From: Gliomastix tumulicola
Taxonomy: Eukaryota > Ascomycota > Sordariomycetes > Hypocreales > Bionectriaceae
Length of the DNA stretch: 64,000 nt
NCBI GenBank assembly: GCA_001599755.1
Contig: BCHX01000003.1
Span: 4,267,410-4,331,409, forward strand
Direction of reading: 5' to 3'
Below the pieces are notes generated by a model. It made no database searches. It had not been told where the DNA came from and saw only the letters and a list, made by a program, of their open reading frames with translations. The translations under genes were made by a program, and so were the position numbers. Position 1 is the stretch's first letter, and each line of letters starts with the position of its first letter. Positions 32,478 through 44,219 of the stretch are shown here, one piece after another.

Positions 32478-33973
32478 TCACTCCTGTGTCCAACCTGTGA
32501 AGGGCCCAATGGTCTTTAGATCGCGAGTTGGAATGTACATCTCGTTGGCCGCGCCGCTGTTCGTTCGGTCCCACGCCCACTTGAGTGATCTCTTCTCGTC
32601 CAGCTCTCCTAACAATCGCTGGGTAATGACCTCGCCGATAACAGGGAGGAACTTCCAGGCGTGGAACGATCCGCCGCCCGCGATGAAGAGGTTCTGGCAG
32701 TGAGGATGGTGATCTATGATCCAGTCTTGGTTGGGGCTGACCGCGTCCCTGTTTCCAAATGGGTGTCAGTTCTCGTCTCTCTCTCTACGCCTGACATCTT
32801 GCAGGACAAAGGAAGTGTTATGCTATTTGGAGGCTTTGCTTACCAGCACATGCGGTACGACTCAATCTTCAACCCCTTGATGTGGTTCCCAAGAATGTTC
32901 TTGACCACATTGCCCACTTCTTGCTTTAGGCCCTCGGGGACGTCCTGGCTGAATGCCGTTTTCGACTCGGCAGTTGGCGGCATCGAAATCATCTTTCCCA
33001 GTCCCGGATGATGCTCGTTGTTGGTGAAGCTGACCTCGCAGTTGAACTTGAGGCGGCCGTTGAGAGGAGGGATACTCTCGCCTGATCAACGTACGTGTCC
33101 CACTTATGTGTCAGCCAGTATTAATGTTTCCCGCCTTTCTCTCTTGACAAGGTACGTACCGTGAGTATGCCACATGCCGAGTAGGTGGCAGGGCATGCCC
33201 TTAAACTTGAGCTTCTCCTCCGGATCGTACGTCGCCGCACACTGCACGGCGGCCGCGGCAACCATACGGCCGTCAGCCTGGAGCTCGTCCCACTGAGGAT
33301 CCGTGTCTGCCAGGAACTTGGCAATATGAGCACCGATGCACAGTATCGTCTTCTCCTTGGCGTAGATGCAGATGCTGCGTTGGCTACCCTGCCCATCTTC
33401 ACTCTTCACCCTGATGCCCTTGCAGGTCTTGTCAACGGCACCGAGCTCAAGTGCCTCGACCGTCGCCTCGACGAACAAGACCCCAGCCTCCTCTGCCGCC
33501 CGGGTGGCGCTCGCCAGCGCACCGTCGGCCTCCCCCCACCCGCTCTCCGGGTTGTAGTACGCCTCCTTCCCACCGTTCCAGTGAGCTTCCGCCAACGTCG
33601 GGAACCGCTGTCTAGCTGCCTCCAGCGTCAAGATCTCGGCTCCGGAGTCGTGACCCACGGCGCGGAAGCACTCGAGCGCGGCGCGGCCCATGCCCATCTC
33701 CTCGACGAGGAGGAGTCCCGGCTGGTGGAAGTAAGGGCTGAAGACCGGGTCGCTCTTCCACGCGTCGATGGCGCGGAGGGCGAGCGAGGTGTAGACGGCG
33801 TCTGGGTAGTCGGCGCGGATGATCTTGTTGTAGTCGCTCGACGCGGCGCCCGGGTTGGGGCGTTGGCGGTCGACGAGGAGGATCTTCTTGGACGGCTGGC
33901 TGCGGGCGAGGTGCAGGGCTGTCGACACGCCGAAGACGCCGGCGCCGACGATGATGTAGTCGGCGTTGTCCAT
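32478..33973 (-). CDS. FAD-dependent amine oxidase, amadoriase/sarcosine-oxidase-like
   Basis: Exon 1 (33973-33160) opens with the Rossmann motif DYIIVGAGVFGVSTALHLA (GxGxxG, residues 7-17), then LLVDRQRPNPGAASSDYNKI. This dinucleotide-binding start is typical of fructosyl-amino-acid and sarcosine oxidases (DAO family, PF01266). Exon 2 carries FNCEVSFTNNEHHPG and IESYRMCW. Exon 3 (32748-32478) has DAVSPNQDWIIDHHPHCQNL and the C-terminal FAD loop LFIAGGGSFHAWKFLP. The Cys of RMCWDA sits where this family often attaches FAD covalently. These enzymes oxidise secondary amines such as glycated amino acids to release hydrogen peroxide. Exon 2 (33075-32844 as drawn) is in frame only with a non-obvious acceptor; the canonical ATCAG acceptor at 33083 leaves it one base out (see finding). 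About 438 residues. Substrate unknown. Confidence 0.8.
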
Positions 33974-34399
33974 TGTGACAGTGGTTTATAATGATGTACG
34001 CGTTGGAGATGTCAAGAATCTGATGTTCCCGGCACGGGGGTTGAGTGACAAGGTGATGTTTGCTAGTTTGTCGAATGGAATTTTGCTGGTGAGAGAAAGG
34101 CGTCGATACCTCACCCACGCCGGATCTTCCTCACCCCACGCTTCTTATAGCTCCCGCCGACGTCCTTCTAGCCTGTCCGTTTAATAATCAGTCGTACATA
34201 AATCTCTCGTGCCGTGTCTTGGGACCTTGGTCACATGGCGGCGTCGTTAGTTCCACAAGATTTCTCATTTCGCGCCCTTGTTTTCTCATTTCTCAGCAGC
34301 GCAGTCCTGCTGCTACCAGCACGGCATGTACATTGTACATATTCCTCACCGCCATAAAATGACGAAAAGAACTTGTGCGGTTCGATGAGAGGTCTAGAC
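33974..34399. other. Intergenic, oxidase promoter
   Basis: A 426-bp gap upstream of the oxidase start and downstream of the C2H2 gene. No motif identified. Confidence 0.45.
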
Positions 34400-35486
34400 T
34401 CAGGGTTTATGTTTTGTAATCTCTTGGTGGCGTGTCAATTGGTCGATGCGGGCGAATCCCTTCTTGTTTGGGCAGTTTGGGAGGTTGCACCTGAACGGCC
34501 TGGAGTGCTTTTCGAGATGCGCTCTAAAACGTCGTCATTCATATTAGAATGGGAATTCATTTCATTGAATGCATGAGAGTGCATAATCTCGGGTAGTATT
34601 TGAAAAAATTGAGAATGTTGTGTAAGGGCTTACTTGAATGCCGAGTTCCTCCTAAACACGGTCAGCTTGCCGTTGCGACCAACGCCACCAAGCTTGCAGC
34701 TTAAGCCGTGAGGACATGTGTGGTTTCCTCTGCCTCTGAGAGAGAGATGGCTTGGTATTCCGCCACTGACAGGACGTTCTCTTGGATCGCTTGATATTTC
34801 TTGCCTAGAGCTGCTGTGGGTGGGCGTTGTTACCACTTTCCGCTGGTAGACTGACGGTGGGGTTGGCGCTCTAGCAAGAGTTGGGGGTGTTGCGTAGGTT
34901 GGTGGAGAGGATCCAGAGTTGGTATACAAGGCCGTGCTGGGTGTTCTCATTTGTTCCTGTCGTTGAGTGCGACTCTGTGGCATTCGTGAAGGGGTCTGGT
35001 GCTGGTCGGCGCAGGGATTGTTCACCGGTTCCAGGGCTTGCTTGATGCCTAATGCGAGTGACCTATCTCTTGTCAGGTAAGGAGGTGCCCTGCAACCGCA
35101 TAATGGTAGCTTTCTTTTCATTATCTCTGGCTGCTCCGGGGAAAGGTGGTGGGATGTACAAACCGTAGAGACTCCATCTTCTGGCCCAGGTGCTCGAGTG
35201 TACTGAAATCGGAAAAGTCCGTCTCCATATCCATCCTATCAAGCTGATTGTTGATGTACGCCTCGATGTGAGGGCCACAAGCCAGCCGATCAACGAGTGT
35301 GGGCAGAACGACAAGCATGTTTGAGAGATAGGCCTGGAGATCGGATAGTAAGCAGCCCGTTGACGTGGCAGATAGTTGGTGATGCTGCCAAGCCTCGGGG
35401 ACATGTTTGTCCAGTAGTGCTCGCAGCAGCGGCGAATTATCGACCACCGGGCCGTGAAGGAATGCTGAGGCGTGGTGGAGGGACAT
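34400..35486 (-). CDS. C2H2 zinc-finger protein (putative transcription factor)
   Basis: Three exons join in phase: 35486-35164, 35068-34634 and 34523-34400, giving 293 residues. Exon 1 is helical (SPLLRALLDKHVPEAW, LSDLQAYLSNMLVVLPTLVD). Exon 2 is a Ser/Thr/Pro-rich linker ending CPHGLSCKLGGVGRNGKL. Exon 3 completes two fingers: a first, irregular one from that Cys pair to FKAHLEKH, and a second, FRCNLPNCPNKKGFARIDQL followed by TRHQEITKH, matching C-x4-C-x12-H-x5-H. The protein ends right after the second finger, so DNA binding would be by the C-terminus. The two C-terminal introns are easily missed: without them the frame ends before the fingers. Divergent from the regulator at 35916 across 429 bp. 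Confidence 0.72.
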
Positions 35487-35915
35487 GCTGCTCGTGAGTG
35501 GTAGCTCCTCTTCCGCGTCTTGACTTCAGATGTCGGCCAAAAATCGATGCTCACGCCAGTCCGCAGTGTTCGTGTTGCTCGGAAGGAAGGGTAGTAGTGG
35601 GGGGCCAGGCCGGGGTCTCTCGAAAATAAGAAAACCCGAGAGGAAACTCGAAGCGGTCAGGGAACCTGAAAGAAGGAAATAGTCAGCAGATCCCGCATAG
35701 TAGTGCAGGGCTTGGGCTAGTGGTTGGTGGGGGATGGTCAGACCTGCCCGATATCGCCCATCGGCACTAGAACGAGATGACGTTTAGCGCCGACTTCTCA
35801 TTCCCTCGACTCACTTTTTGTTCCCTCAACCTAACGCAGATTGAGAGAACAGCGTCGACGCGGGATGGAGACCCTGTTCTTTTGCTCTCGGGCCTGAGAC
35901 CCTGCACAGCTGGCA
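35487..35915. promoter_or_regulatory. Bidirectional promoter between C2H2 gene (-) and Fungal_trans-type regulator (+)
   Basis: A 429-bp non-coding gap separates two divergent regulator-like genes. Shared control is possible from position alone; no site was recognised. Confidence 0.45.
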
Positions 35916-38504
35916 ATGGACTCCGCTTCGAGAAGACCGAGGAAACGCGCCAGATACGGTTCGTCAGTGGCAGTCGAGTTCACGCCGGCTTCATCGACTT
36001 CTGCCCCCCATGAGCTGGCTGCTGCTGCTGCTGCTGACCCCACGCCCCCGATCCATCTTGGAGGCTATTCCGTGGATTTCGGTTCCCTTCCTCAGGCTAA
36101 TGCTCCCAGCACGAGCCAGCAGATACTCTCCGGGTGGGAGCTGCCCCCGGATGATTCTGTGTTTGCTTGGGGGTCACCTGCATTGGAAACGAGTCCGTTT
36201 GCTCATTACTCACTTCAACCATCCGTCCCTCTCCTTCCAACCGACGTAGATCCTCAGCTATGCCAGAATCTCACACACGCCGCAAATCTACCTACCTCTA
36301 TTTCCCAGCTCCAAAGCTCACTGCAGAGGCCTACTCAAGAAATCCACCCGGGGACGGCTACTGGCGGCGAAATCTGGCCTGAATCGACTCCTTTCAATCT
36401 TTTTAAGTGGCCTGATGATATAGTCGAGGATGGAGAGAGTCGCAATAGAAAGCGAGGTAAGCCTCGAAGGATTGCTGCGTTGGTGCTTCTCGGAGTAATC
36501 ATAGCTGACCAAGCTTTCATTCTGAAACAGTCAGGGAACTCGCTTCGCTCGATGACGACCATGCAGAAGACTCCACCGCAGCTCAAGCCGATGTGCAGTG
36601 GATGAGGGAAGCCCTTCCTGTCATGTTTGCATCAGTCCCGTACATCGAGGACCGAACTTCAAGCTTAGTCCCGAATCCGTTTCTAGAGGGCAGCGAGGAG
36701 AAGCACAAGTCTCTCGATATCCGGATCAAGCCTCGGCTTCCGGCGAATGGCATGGTCGACGGGTATATCAAGATTCGGTTCTCACGGCTACCGGAGGAAG
36801 ACTGCCAGACCTCGCCCTCCGACTTCGACTCGCCACTTTTCGATAGCAGGATGTCTCCGTCGATACGGATTGCTTCTGAAGCCATGGAGATGATGCAGAT
36901 TCCGCCTCTGCCGCCCAACTTTGCGACAGGCATGGAGCTAGACGACCTTGACCGCACATTGTGGTCTTTCCGTACGTTTGTTGTCTCCCCCTTCCCTAAT
37001 CAATACCGTGATCCTATACCATTTTGATTGTCTCTTCCGTGATTGGCTGACAATATCTAGATATACATGCCTACTGTCCAGGACGGATGATACTCCCTGA
37101 GAACTACTTTGGCATCGACCTCGTACCGATCGCCGTTGGACATCCTGGCGTTAGGCACGCTCTCCTATGCCACACGGCTTCCTATGTTCTTGACTACCAA
37201 CCCACGGAGGAGATGAGAAGGCGCGCAAACTTCCACTACCGCAGCGCAGTGCAGCAGCTCAGCAACGCTCTCGCTCAGGAGGACACGTACAAGGTGGGCT
37301 TGGATGATGCGGCTGTGGCCTCCATCATCATGATCTTCTCAAGTGACGTACGCTCTCCTTCATCTTATCTATGCCTCTTTTGCTTTTTAGTTAATAATTC
37401 ATCCAGATTATCAACTGGGAGACCAGACGCCCCAAGGACCAGCAGCCGCTCTGGCTTGAAGGCGCCCAGGCTGCCCGCCAAATTCTCGACCTCGCTGATC
37501 CGGGCTACCGGTATTGGAAGCCCGAGAATGTCCAAAGCACGGCCGCCCGCCGAGCGCACGCCAACTGGGTTGCCTATGTTCTCATCATGGCGCAACCTGT
37601 GAGCCCCTTGACGAGCGTCGACGCACTCGACCACACATTCCAATGGCTTCTTGAGGGCAGCAAGGAGGACGTTCATCAGATACAAGGGATCACGGGCTTT
37701 TCGCCAAAGCTACTTCATATCTTTTGCCAGATTACGCATTTGGCAGCACGCTTGGCCAAGGCACCTGGCTCCGGGCTGGTGATACGTCTCGGGGCAGACA
37801 GGCTCGCTAAGCGGCTGCAGAACTTCTGGCAGTGGTCGACGTTATCACACGGTCACCAAACGTACGAGGAGCTCATCGCGTCTAATCAGCTGGGCGAGGA
37901 CGGGAAAGTCTGCGATCCGGCTGCAGTTACTGAACTCACTGCGTACGCTTGGGTGCCAGCAGCCGAGATATACCTGAATTGCAGAGTGTACAGGTATGTT
38001 ATGCTATGGGATCTCTTGAAAGACTCGACTGTTTTTAACCTTGTGCGTGGCTGACTTGACAAGGAAACAACGATCACATCCCGACGTTATCAGGAGCCTC
38101 GATCGACTGGCAATGTGCATCTATCGTCTGCCCTGCTCCGGTCCTTTGTTCACGTCGCAATCCCCGTTCTTCCCGGTTTTTATGATGGCGGCAATCTCGT
38201 TCCTTCCTCGTCATCGGCGAATCACACGGGACTGGTTTGAGACCGTGCTTGAAGGGGCCGAGTGCAGATCGGTAAGTTAGCCCTCCCTCGGTGTGAGGAA
38301 GCAAAACTTAGCTGACGTGGCATGTTCGCGCTGCAGAGTGTGCCGCCCGTGTGGGTGGCCATCCAAAGCTGTTGGGAATGGATGGATGCCGATACCGAGG
38401 AAGACCTCTTCGACGAAACCCTGGCGCTGGCGGATCGTGACCCCTGGTGGGAGGAGATGGTTGCTAGGCTGGTCGAGGACTACGGTATACTGAGCCTGGT
38501 GTGA
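35916..38504 (+). CDS. Fungal-specific transcription factor domain protein without a zinc cluster
   Basis: Six exons join in phase with canonical sites: 35916-36456, 36531-36971, 37061-37347, 37407-37993, 38064-38271 and 38337-38504, giving 743 residues. The N-terminus is basic (SRRPRKRARYG), followed by a disordered Ser/Pro/Ala region. A region around residue 330 reads IHAYCPGRMILPENYFGIDL. The helical part follows (GHPGVRHALLCHTASYVLDY, ANWVAYVLIMAQPVS, TAYAWVPAAEIYLNCRVYR). This is the layout of the C-terminal regulatory domain of Zn2Cys6 proteins (Fungal_trans_2, PF11951). No CX2CX6C cluster precedes it, so it may act without DNA binding of its own, or the zinc exon may be lost or unannotated upstream. 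Target genes unknown. Confidence 0.75.
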
Positions 38505-38718
38505 CCTCTGACACGGGACATCGAGTTAAGATCGACATGATTGTGATTCTGTCCGAAGTTATCCCTCTATTCATAGGTAAGTCGGTGGTACGATTCGTGG
38601 CATTTGGACAACATGAATATTCTCAAAAAGCTAACTATCCTGGGTATTTCTCTCTCTCACACACAGCTGTACCGATAACAACAATTTTTCTCCTACATGA
38701 AGTCGACTTCCGAACCCC

Positions 38719-40586
38719 CTACTCCCCTATCAGAGAATCCCTGGTGAACTCAGGATTCACCCACGTCGGCGTCCCAGCCCTCTGACGCAAAGCACCACCA
38801 AACCGGTGCAGCAGGGCCATGACGGGGATGCAGAAGAGCACGGTGATGAGGGCATGCCCGCCAAAGGTCCAGCTGAAGCCCACGCTGTCCACCCACGGGA
38901 CGATGAAGAAGGGGTCGATGAAGGCCGACATGTTGAGCATGACGGCGTAGAAGGTCATGATGGCCATGCTCTGCATGGGGTACGCGTCGACGATGTAGGA
39001 GCACACGGCTGTGTTTCCCATCTGGATACCGGCGCCGACTGGACAGAGACATATGGTTAGCACAGGATATAATGTTGTTGAAGGACGGGGTCTTCTTGAT
39101 GGCGAAAAGGGGGGGGGTGGGGGTCAGAACTCACAAAGTGCAAAGGCGATTTGGCCGACGATCCAGTGGTAGCCACGGTCGACACTGATGCCCCAGACGA
39201 CGAGACCGATGGAAGTGAGAACGGCAGCTGGGTAAACGAGCCAGAGGCGCATCTCGGGCGTCTTCTGGTTGTCGTTGCGCTTTCCTAGCTTGACCGTGAT
39301 CCAGTCGCTCAGACGGCCGGAGAAGAGGACCTCGGAGACAAGGGTGCCGATGATAAGGCCAATGAAAAGGAGGCTGAGAAATCAGTTAGCTACCTGGCTC
39401 GTTATAATGAACGAACTCTCCAACTTACCCTTGGATTTGAGGTGTGTAGGTCTCGTACGCCACAGGCACAAGTGTCACGACCGACAACACCCACCAGTAC
39501 CACCCGAAGCAGTACGTCATAACAGAGATGGGAACGACCGCATACTTGAACGTCTTGACGAACCGGACGGGCGTATCGTAGACCTTGGGATGGCGGACGC
39601 CAGGCACGGGCATCACGTTGATGAACGCCAGGTCCTTGGTCTTCTTGATCTGTGCCGCCGCCGCCGCAGTCGAACCAACGTTCTTCTCATCCAGCGAGGG
39701 GAGAGCGGCAGGGTTTCGTCTGGTCTCCGACAGCATGAGATCACGAGGGTACAAGGTCTCAGGCAGGAAGGCAATCTCAGCAAGCAGGATGACGCCAAAC
39801 ATAATCGCCGACAGCCACTGGATCCAAGCATAGCCGGCAATGTTGACGAAGCCGCCGATCAACGGCCCGAACAGCAAGCCAAGGTCGATAGCCAGGACCC
39901 AGAGGCCGACCTTCTGTCCCCGCTCGTGTTCGAAGAACATGTCGTTGATGATGGCCAGGCCGACGTTGGCAGCCGGGCTCACACCGAAACCTTGGAAGAA
40001 GCGAGCGGCCATGTAGGATGAGTAGGTCTTGGCCAGGGCGGCGCCGATGGTGGCGGCAAAGGCCATGGTGGTGCCGAGGAGGAAGATGGGACGGCGGCCG
40101 ATGATGTCCGCCGGGGACGCCCAGAGGAGGGGACCGAGTGAGAGGCCCAGGGCTGGGATGGCCACGGTCCAGTTGACCTGCTCCAAGGTGGCGTTGTATT
40201 TCTCTTCGAGGGCGGGGAAGGAAGGGACGGTGGTGGTGGTGATGTATGTGAACATGAAGTATCTGGAGATGGAAGGATGTTGATTAGTCTTGGCCAATGA
40301 TGGATGCATGAGTTCTCAAGGGTTGTTCATAGGAGACAGAGGAGAGTGAAGGAGATGGATGAGTGGTGACTCACAAGGCCATGACGATCGAGAGGATGGC
40401 ATGTTTCTGAACAAATGACCAGTTCAAAGGATCGAGCTTGTCACCCGTCACGGGCTGAGGGAACAGCTTGAAGCCATCGTCGCCGATGACGACCTCATTC
40501 GTGACAGTGCCCATTGGCTCTTGGACAGTCTTCTCGTTGGAGGTGCCGAGGCTCTCAACGTCGTGCTTGCCCTCAGCATCGGTCAT
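38719..40586 (-). CDS. MFS transporter, DHA1/Hol1-like family
   Basis: Four exons join in phase: 40586-40375, 40262-39429, 39373-39135 and 39038-38719, giving 534 residues. The soluble N-terminus carries FPQPVTGDKLDPLNWSFVQK, a PLNW signature of fungal Hol1-like MFS proteins, immediately before helix 1. Then come ADIIGRRPIFLLGTTMAF (the loop 2-3 MFS motif), FFQGFGVSPAANVGLAIIND, FLPETLYPRDL before the central loop, and a second half beginning VRFVKTFKYAVVPISVMTY. The C-terminal half includes VSEVLFSGRLSDWITVKLGK and ends NPEFTRDSLIGE. It is a 12-helix secondary transporter; related fungal proteins move cations, polyamines or drugs. The promoter side (40587-41300) contains several TTATCT/TTATCA sites. 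Confidence 0.88.
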
Positions 40587-41656
40587 TGTGGCGGTGTGAG
40601 ATATAAATGTCGACTGTTTGCCGATGCGTAATCAGAAAATAAGATATTATTTCATACCCTGCTGTGACACAGATTCGAAAACCGCACGTCAGCCGTGGAT
40701 GGGTGGTCGGCCATACATAAGCAGATTCTGGGCCGCGATCCAGGTGGCAGTGAGAGACCCGGTCGACAATGATCCCTGTTTCAGACTCTTTTCGTTTCAT
40801 GCAGGCCCGAATGGCGACCGCGCGACCCAGCCACACGGGCTATGCTATCTCACCTCGCAGATTATTCGTCATATCACCGCAGGGGGGAAGAAGTAATCCT
40901 GTCTGTCCTCGTGTAGGGCTGTTATCTTGGCCCAATGAGCGTGGCGTTTCCCTCCACCGGACTAGTCGGGGGGAGCTCGTCTAGACTTTTGGGCTATATC
41001 CCTCCACCACTACACACTCTCGTTCTGGCGGCCCCCCTCCTCCTCTCCTGAATCAGTCTTTATTAATGGCCTCATTCCCTTATCTTTGCGGCTCTGCCGT
41101 ATCTTCTCCCCGGTTTAAAGCGACAAATAAAGGTAAGAGTGCTCACCCCCCCACACAGACGTCTGGTCATTTTGTTTTGTCAAGGGGGAGGGGGACCTGT
41201 GGGCGGGAATAATACCACATAGAGCAATTTAGGCATCTTATCAGGGAGGGAGCTGGCACTAAGCTCTTTAGTCTCGATTCTCTTATCAGTTGCTCCCTCG
41301 CCCCCCTTGACATACTGGACTTTGGAAGAGTCTGGAGTGCGTGTGCGCGCGCGCGTGTGAGTGGCCCGGGATGATGGTCACGGCACTGGCATGCCGATCT
41401 AGACGACCCCGGAGTGCCCAGGAGCTCGCTTCATCGGAGAGGATCGATAGGCCATGTCCCTAATATTGTCTGTGTGTCACGCAGCGTGGGCCAGGGTTGG
41501 ATGTGCCGTACCAACCCTGAGGTTACGGTATGGGGACAGCGGAGCAGGGAATTTGGACGACGAGCGGATGTCATTGTACGTTAAGGTCTACAGAGTAGGT
41601 GATGTCTACCTCTATGGACGTGGTCATTATCGTGTACAGTCGTAACACTCGGTGGC
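40587..41656. other. Intergenic: MFS promoter and MATE 3' region
   Basis: About 1.1 kb. Several GATA-type motifs (for example TTATCT near 40924 and 41079, TTATCA near 41238 and 41282) lie upstream of the MFS gene. A short GTGCGCGCGCGCGTGTG alternating tract is near 41343. Confidence 0.5.
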
Positions 41657-43165
41657 TTAGTGCTCATCAAGCAGCGACCTACGCTCGCCATGCTCAGAAA
41701 CATCATCCTCCAGCCTCTCAACCGCCCTCTGGACCTCCTTGTCCCAGTTACTCATCCCTACGATGACCCATTCCAGGATGCCAACCAACGACAAGGCTAT
41801 CAACTGTCCCATCCACAGACCAGCCAGCCCCCATCCATGGAATGCTAGATATATACCGCCGGGGAGGGCACCACCGTAGTAACTGATGCAGTTCACCAGG
41901 GCTCCAACCCATTGCCGCCCCATACCTCTCAATGCTCCTCCACAGCTCCCGTTGAGACCGTCTGCGATCTGGAACAGGGCAACATAGGGAATAATTTCTG
42001 CCACAAGGGCAATGACCCTCTTATCATCGTTGAACAGACCGCCAATGACATTGCGGGCCGCAAGGAGGACAGTGAGGATAACGGTGCCAAAGATGATAGA
42101 GAGGATGGCAGAGGAGTGTGCCGAGCGTCTGGCACTCTTCGGGCTACCAGCACCGAGAAGATTGCCCAGGCGAGCAGACTCTGCCACTCCGAGGCCAAAG
42201 GGGATAGTGTTGATGATCTGGTCCAGCGTCATGACGACGGACTGCGCAGCGAGTGGCAGAGTCCCCAGACGACCAGCCGCGAGAGCGACAATCTCAAAGG
42301 CCCACCACTCCGTGCCGACGTGAATGACACCAAGGAACGCAAGCTTTGCAAACGGTCCCATGTTGGTGACGGCACGCTTGGGACGGAACCCGCCCCAGCA
42401 CTCCTTGCCCTCGACAAAGGCCGCCCACGCCACGAGGAAGAGGAACGAGAGCCAGTACGAGATGCCCGTTGCGATGGGCGCGCCATAGAGACCAAACTTG
42501 AACGTGTAGATGAAGAGGTAGTTGAGGAGGGCATTGAGCGGGGAGGTGATGAGGAGCGCATACGTGCCCGGGCGGTAGATCTGCTGCGCCTGCAGGAACT
42601 TCTTCATGCACTCGAACCAGACATAGCCCAAGCCCCCCGGCAGCAGCAGCCGCAGGAACACGGCACTCTCGACGCATATAGACTCGGGCTGGCCCAGCGC
42701 CCGGAACAGGTGCTCGGAGAAGCACCACACGAGGGCGACGACGGCGTAGAAGCCCGTCAGGACGACGAGCCCGCGCTGCAGCAGCACGCCCAGGTTGGCC
42801 TTGTCCTTGCCGCTGGTGAAGCTGCTCGACGCGAGGGTGTCGAGGGCGCTCGTGCCGCCGAGGGCGATGAGCCAGGCCGTGGCCATGGCGAACATGTAGG
42901 AGAAGGCGGCGACCGCGAGGGCCTCGGAGGAGAGGCGGCCGGCGAGGAGGACGGAGACGGTCTGGAGGCTGTTCTGGAGCATGTAGGCCAGGATGACGGG
43001 CACGGAGGCCTTGGTGAGGAACCACATCTCCGTGAGCCATGCTGCGTAGCTGTGCTGTGGTTGCTTGGACGAGGGGAGGTCGAGGAGGGGAGTGCTTTCG
43101 TCTTGCTGCTGCTGCTGCTCAGGGTCGGGCGGGATGCCGCCTGGTAACGTTCGATATTCGCCCAT
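41657..43165 (-). CDS. MATE-family multidrug/toxin extrusion transporter
   Basis: An intronless 502-residue protein with two MatE halves (PF01554). The first runs from WFLTKASVPVILAYMLQNSL, with VSVLLAGRLSSEALAVAAFS and MATAWLIALGGTSALDTLAS. The second starts FLGVIHVGTEWWAFEIVALA, with LGTLPLAAQSVVMTLDQIIN and ESARLGNLLGAGSPKSARR. Twelve helices are expected. A short acidic-dileucine N-terminus (DESTPLLDLP) could be a vacuolar-sorting signal, a guess. Fungal members such as yeast Erc1 export organic cations and metabolites in exchange for protons or sodium. The protein ends in a charged tail (RRSLLDEH). Substrate unknown. Confidence 0.92.
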   Translation of the reverse strand: MGEYRTLPGGIPPDPEQQQQQDESTPLLDLPSSKQPQHSYAAWLTEMWFLTKASVPVILAYMLQNSLQTVSVLLAGRLSSEALAVAAFSYMFAMATAWLIALGGTSALDTLASSSFTSGKDKANLGVLLQRGLVVLTGFYAVVALVWCFSEHLFRALGQPESICVESAVFLRLLLPGGLGYVWFECMKKFLQAQQIYRPGTYALLITSPLNALLNYLFIYTFKFGLYGAPIATGISYWLSFLFLVAWAAFVEGKECWGGFRPKRAVTNMGPFAKLAFLGVIHVGTEWWAFEIVALAAGRLGTLPLAAQSVVMTLDQIINTIPFGLGVAESARLGNLLGAGSPKSARRSAHSSAILSIIFGTVILTVLLAARNVIGGLFNDDKRVIALVAEIIPYVALFQIADGLNGSCGGALRGMGRQWVGALVNCISYYGGALPGGIYLAFHGWGLAGLWMGQLIALSLVGILEWVIVGMSNWDKEVQRAVERLEDDVSEHGERRSLLDEH

Positions 43166-44219
43166 ATTGACGGCTGAAGGAGCTCAAGACAACGTCAATG
43201 AAATGGAATTGATCTTTTGGGATGGAAAAAGAGAAGTCAATGCTCAAGAGAACACTGTAGACGTAAAAATATCAGAGTCAAGTCAAGTCAAGTCAAGGTC
43301 GGCTCAAAGTCAGTCACACCCAAGCAACGCAGCCCTCATGACATATACATCCCGAGTGGCAAGACCAACAGGCCCAAATCCCGTCTATTCCCCTCGACAC
43401 CCAACCCTCCCTTACAAATTTTCCATTGTCATCCCGTGGACCCCTCCTCAACGCCCGCCGCCACGTCGACTAGTCTCTTATCGACCCCCTCCAACGGGAC
43501 AAATCATCACGATACGTCGTCACTCTCCCACCAAACACGGCAACTCGCGAAACGGAGGCAGCAGCACCACCCACGAGAAGGGCCAATCTCGACCATCGGG
43601 AGACATTTTTCCAGCATCCCGTCGCCGAGACCTTTGCCCAACGCCCATGCCGCGATGCCCGAGCCGTCCATCCCATCCATCCCACGACCATCGTGAAGTC
43701 CGTATCACGGCTACTATACTCAGATTGGCAATGTACCCCCGATAAGGCACGACTTGAAGCTAGCGGAAAGATCGTGTGTTAGGGTTTGCTAAAGGAGGGG
43801 GATCGCTAAATGGCCTGACGCTCGTTTCGTTGGGCTAGAGAGCTCCACGGACGTCAAAGGGCTTGGCTGGTGCGGCCGGTCTAGCCTATCGGCTAATCTC
43901 AATATGGTCATTTACGCGCCTGGGGGCCGGATTCTGGGGAGCCAACTGGCGGAAGCTTTGATATCATCGACTGTGATGGAGGGGGATGGGATGGGACTTG
44001 TTCATGGGGAGGGCGGAGGCGTGTAAGCGAGGGGGCTTTGGGATTGACCAGTCTCGTTGTTTGGGGGACGTAATGGAATCTCGGCGAGAGGATGGGCGGT
44101 TTCAGTAGTTCTGAGTATATAACGAGAGATTGGTCTTCTCATTCAAAGACATTCGCATATCCCCAGGCCTTTCCTTAAGCTTATCGTCCTTCTTTCTCCT
44201 CGGACAGACTCGTTTAGCC
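43166..44219. other. Intergenic between divergent MATE (-) and ureohydrolase (+) genes
   Basis: About 1.05 kb holding both promoters. A short AAGTC tandem array (TCAAGTCAAGTCAAGTCAAG, about 43276-43298) lies ~110 bp upstream of the MATE start. No other site recognised. Confidence 0.5.
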
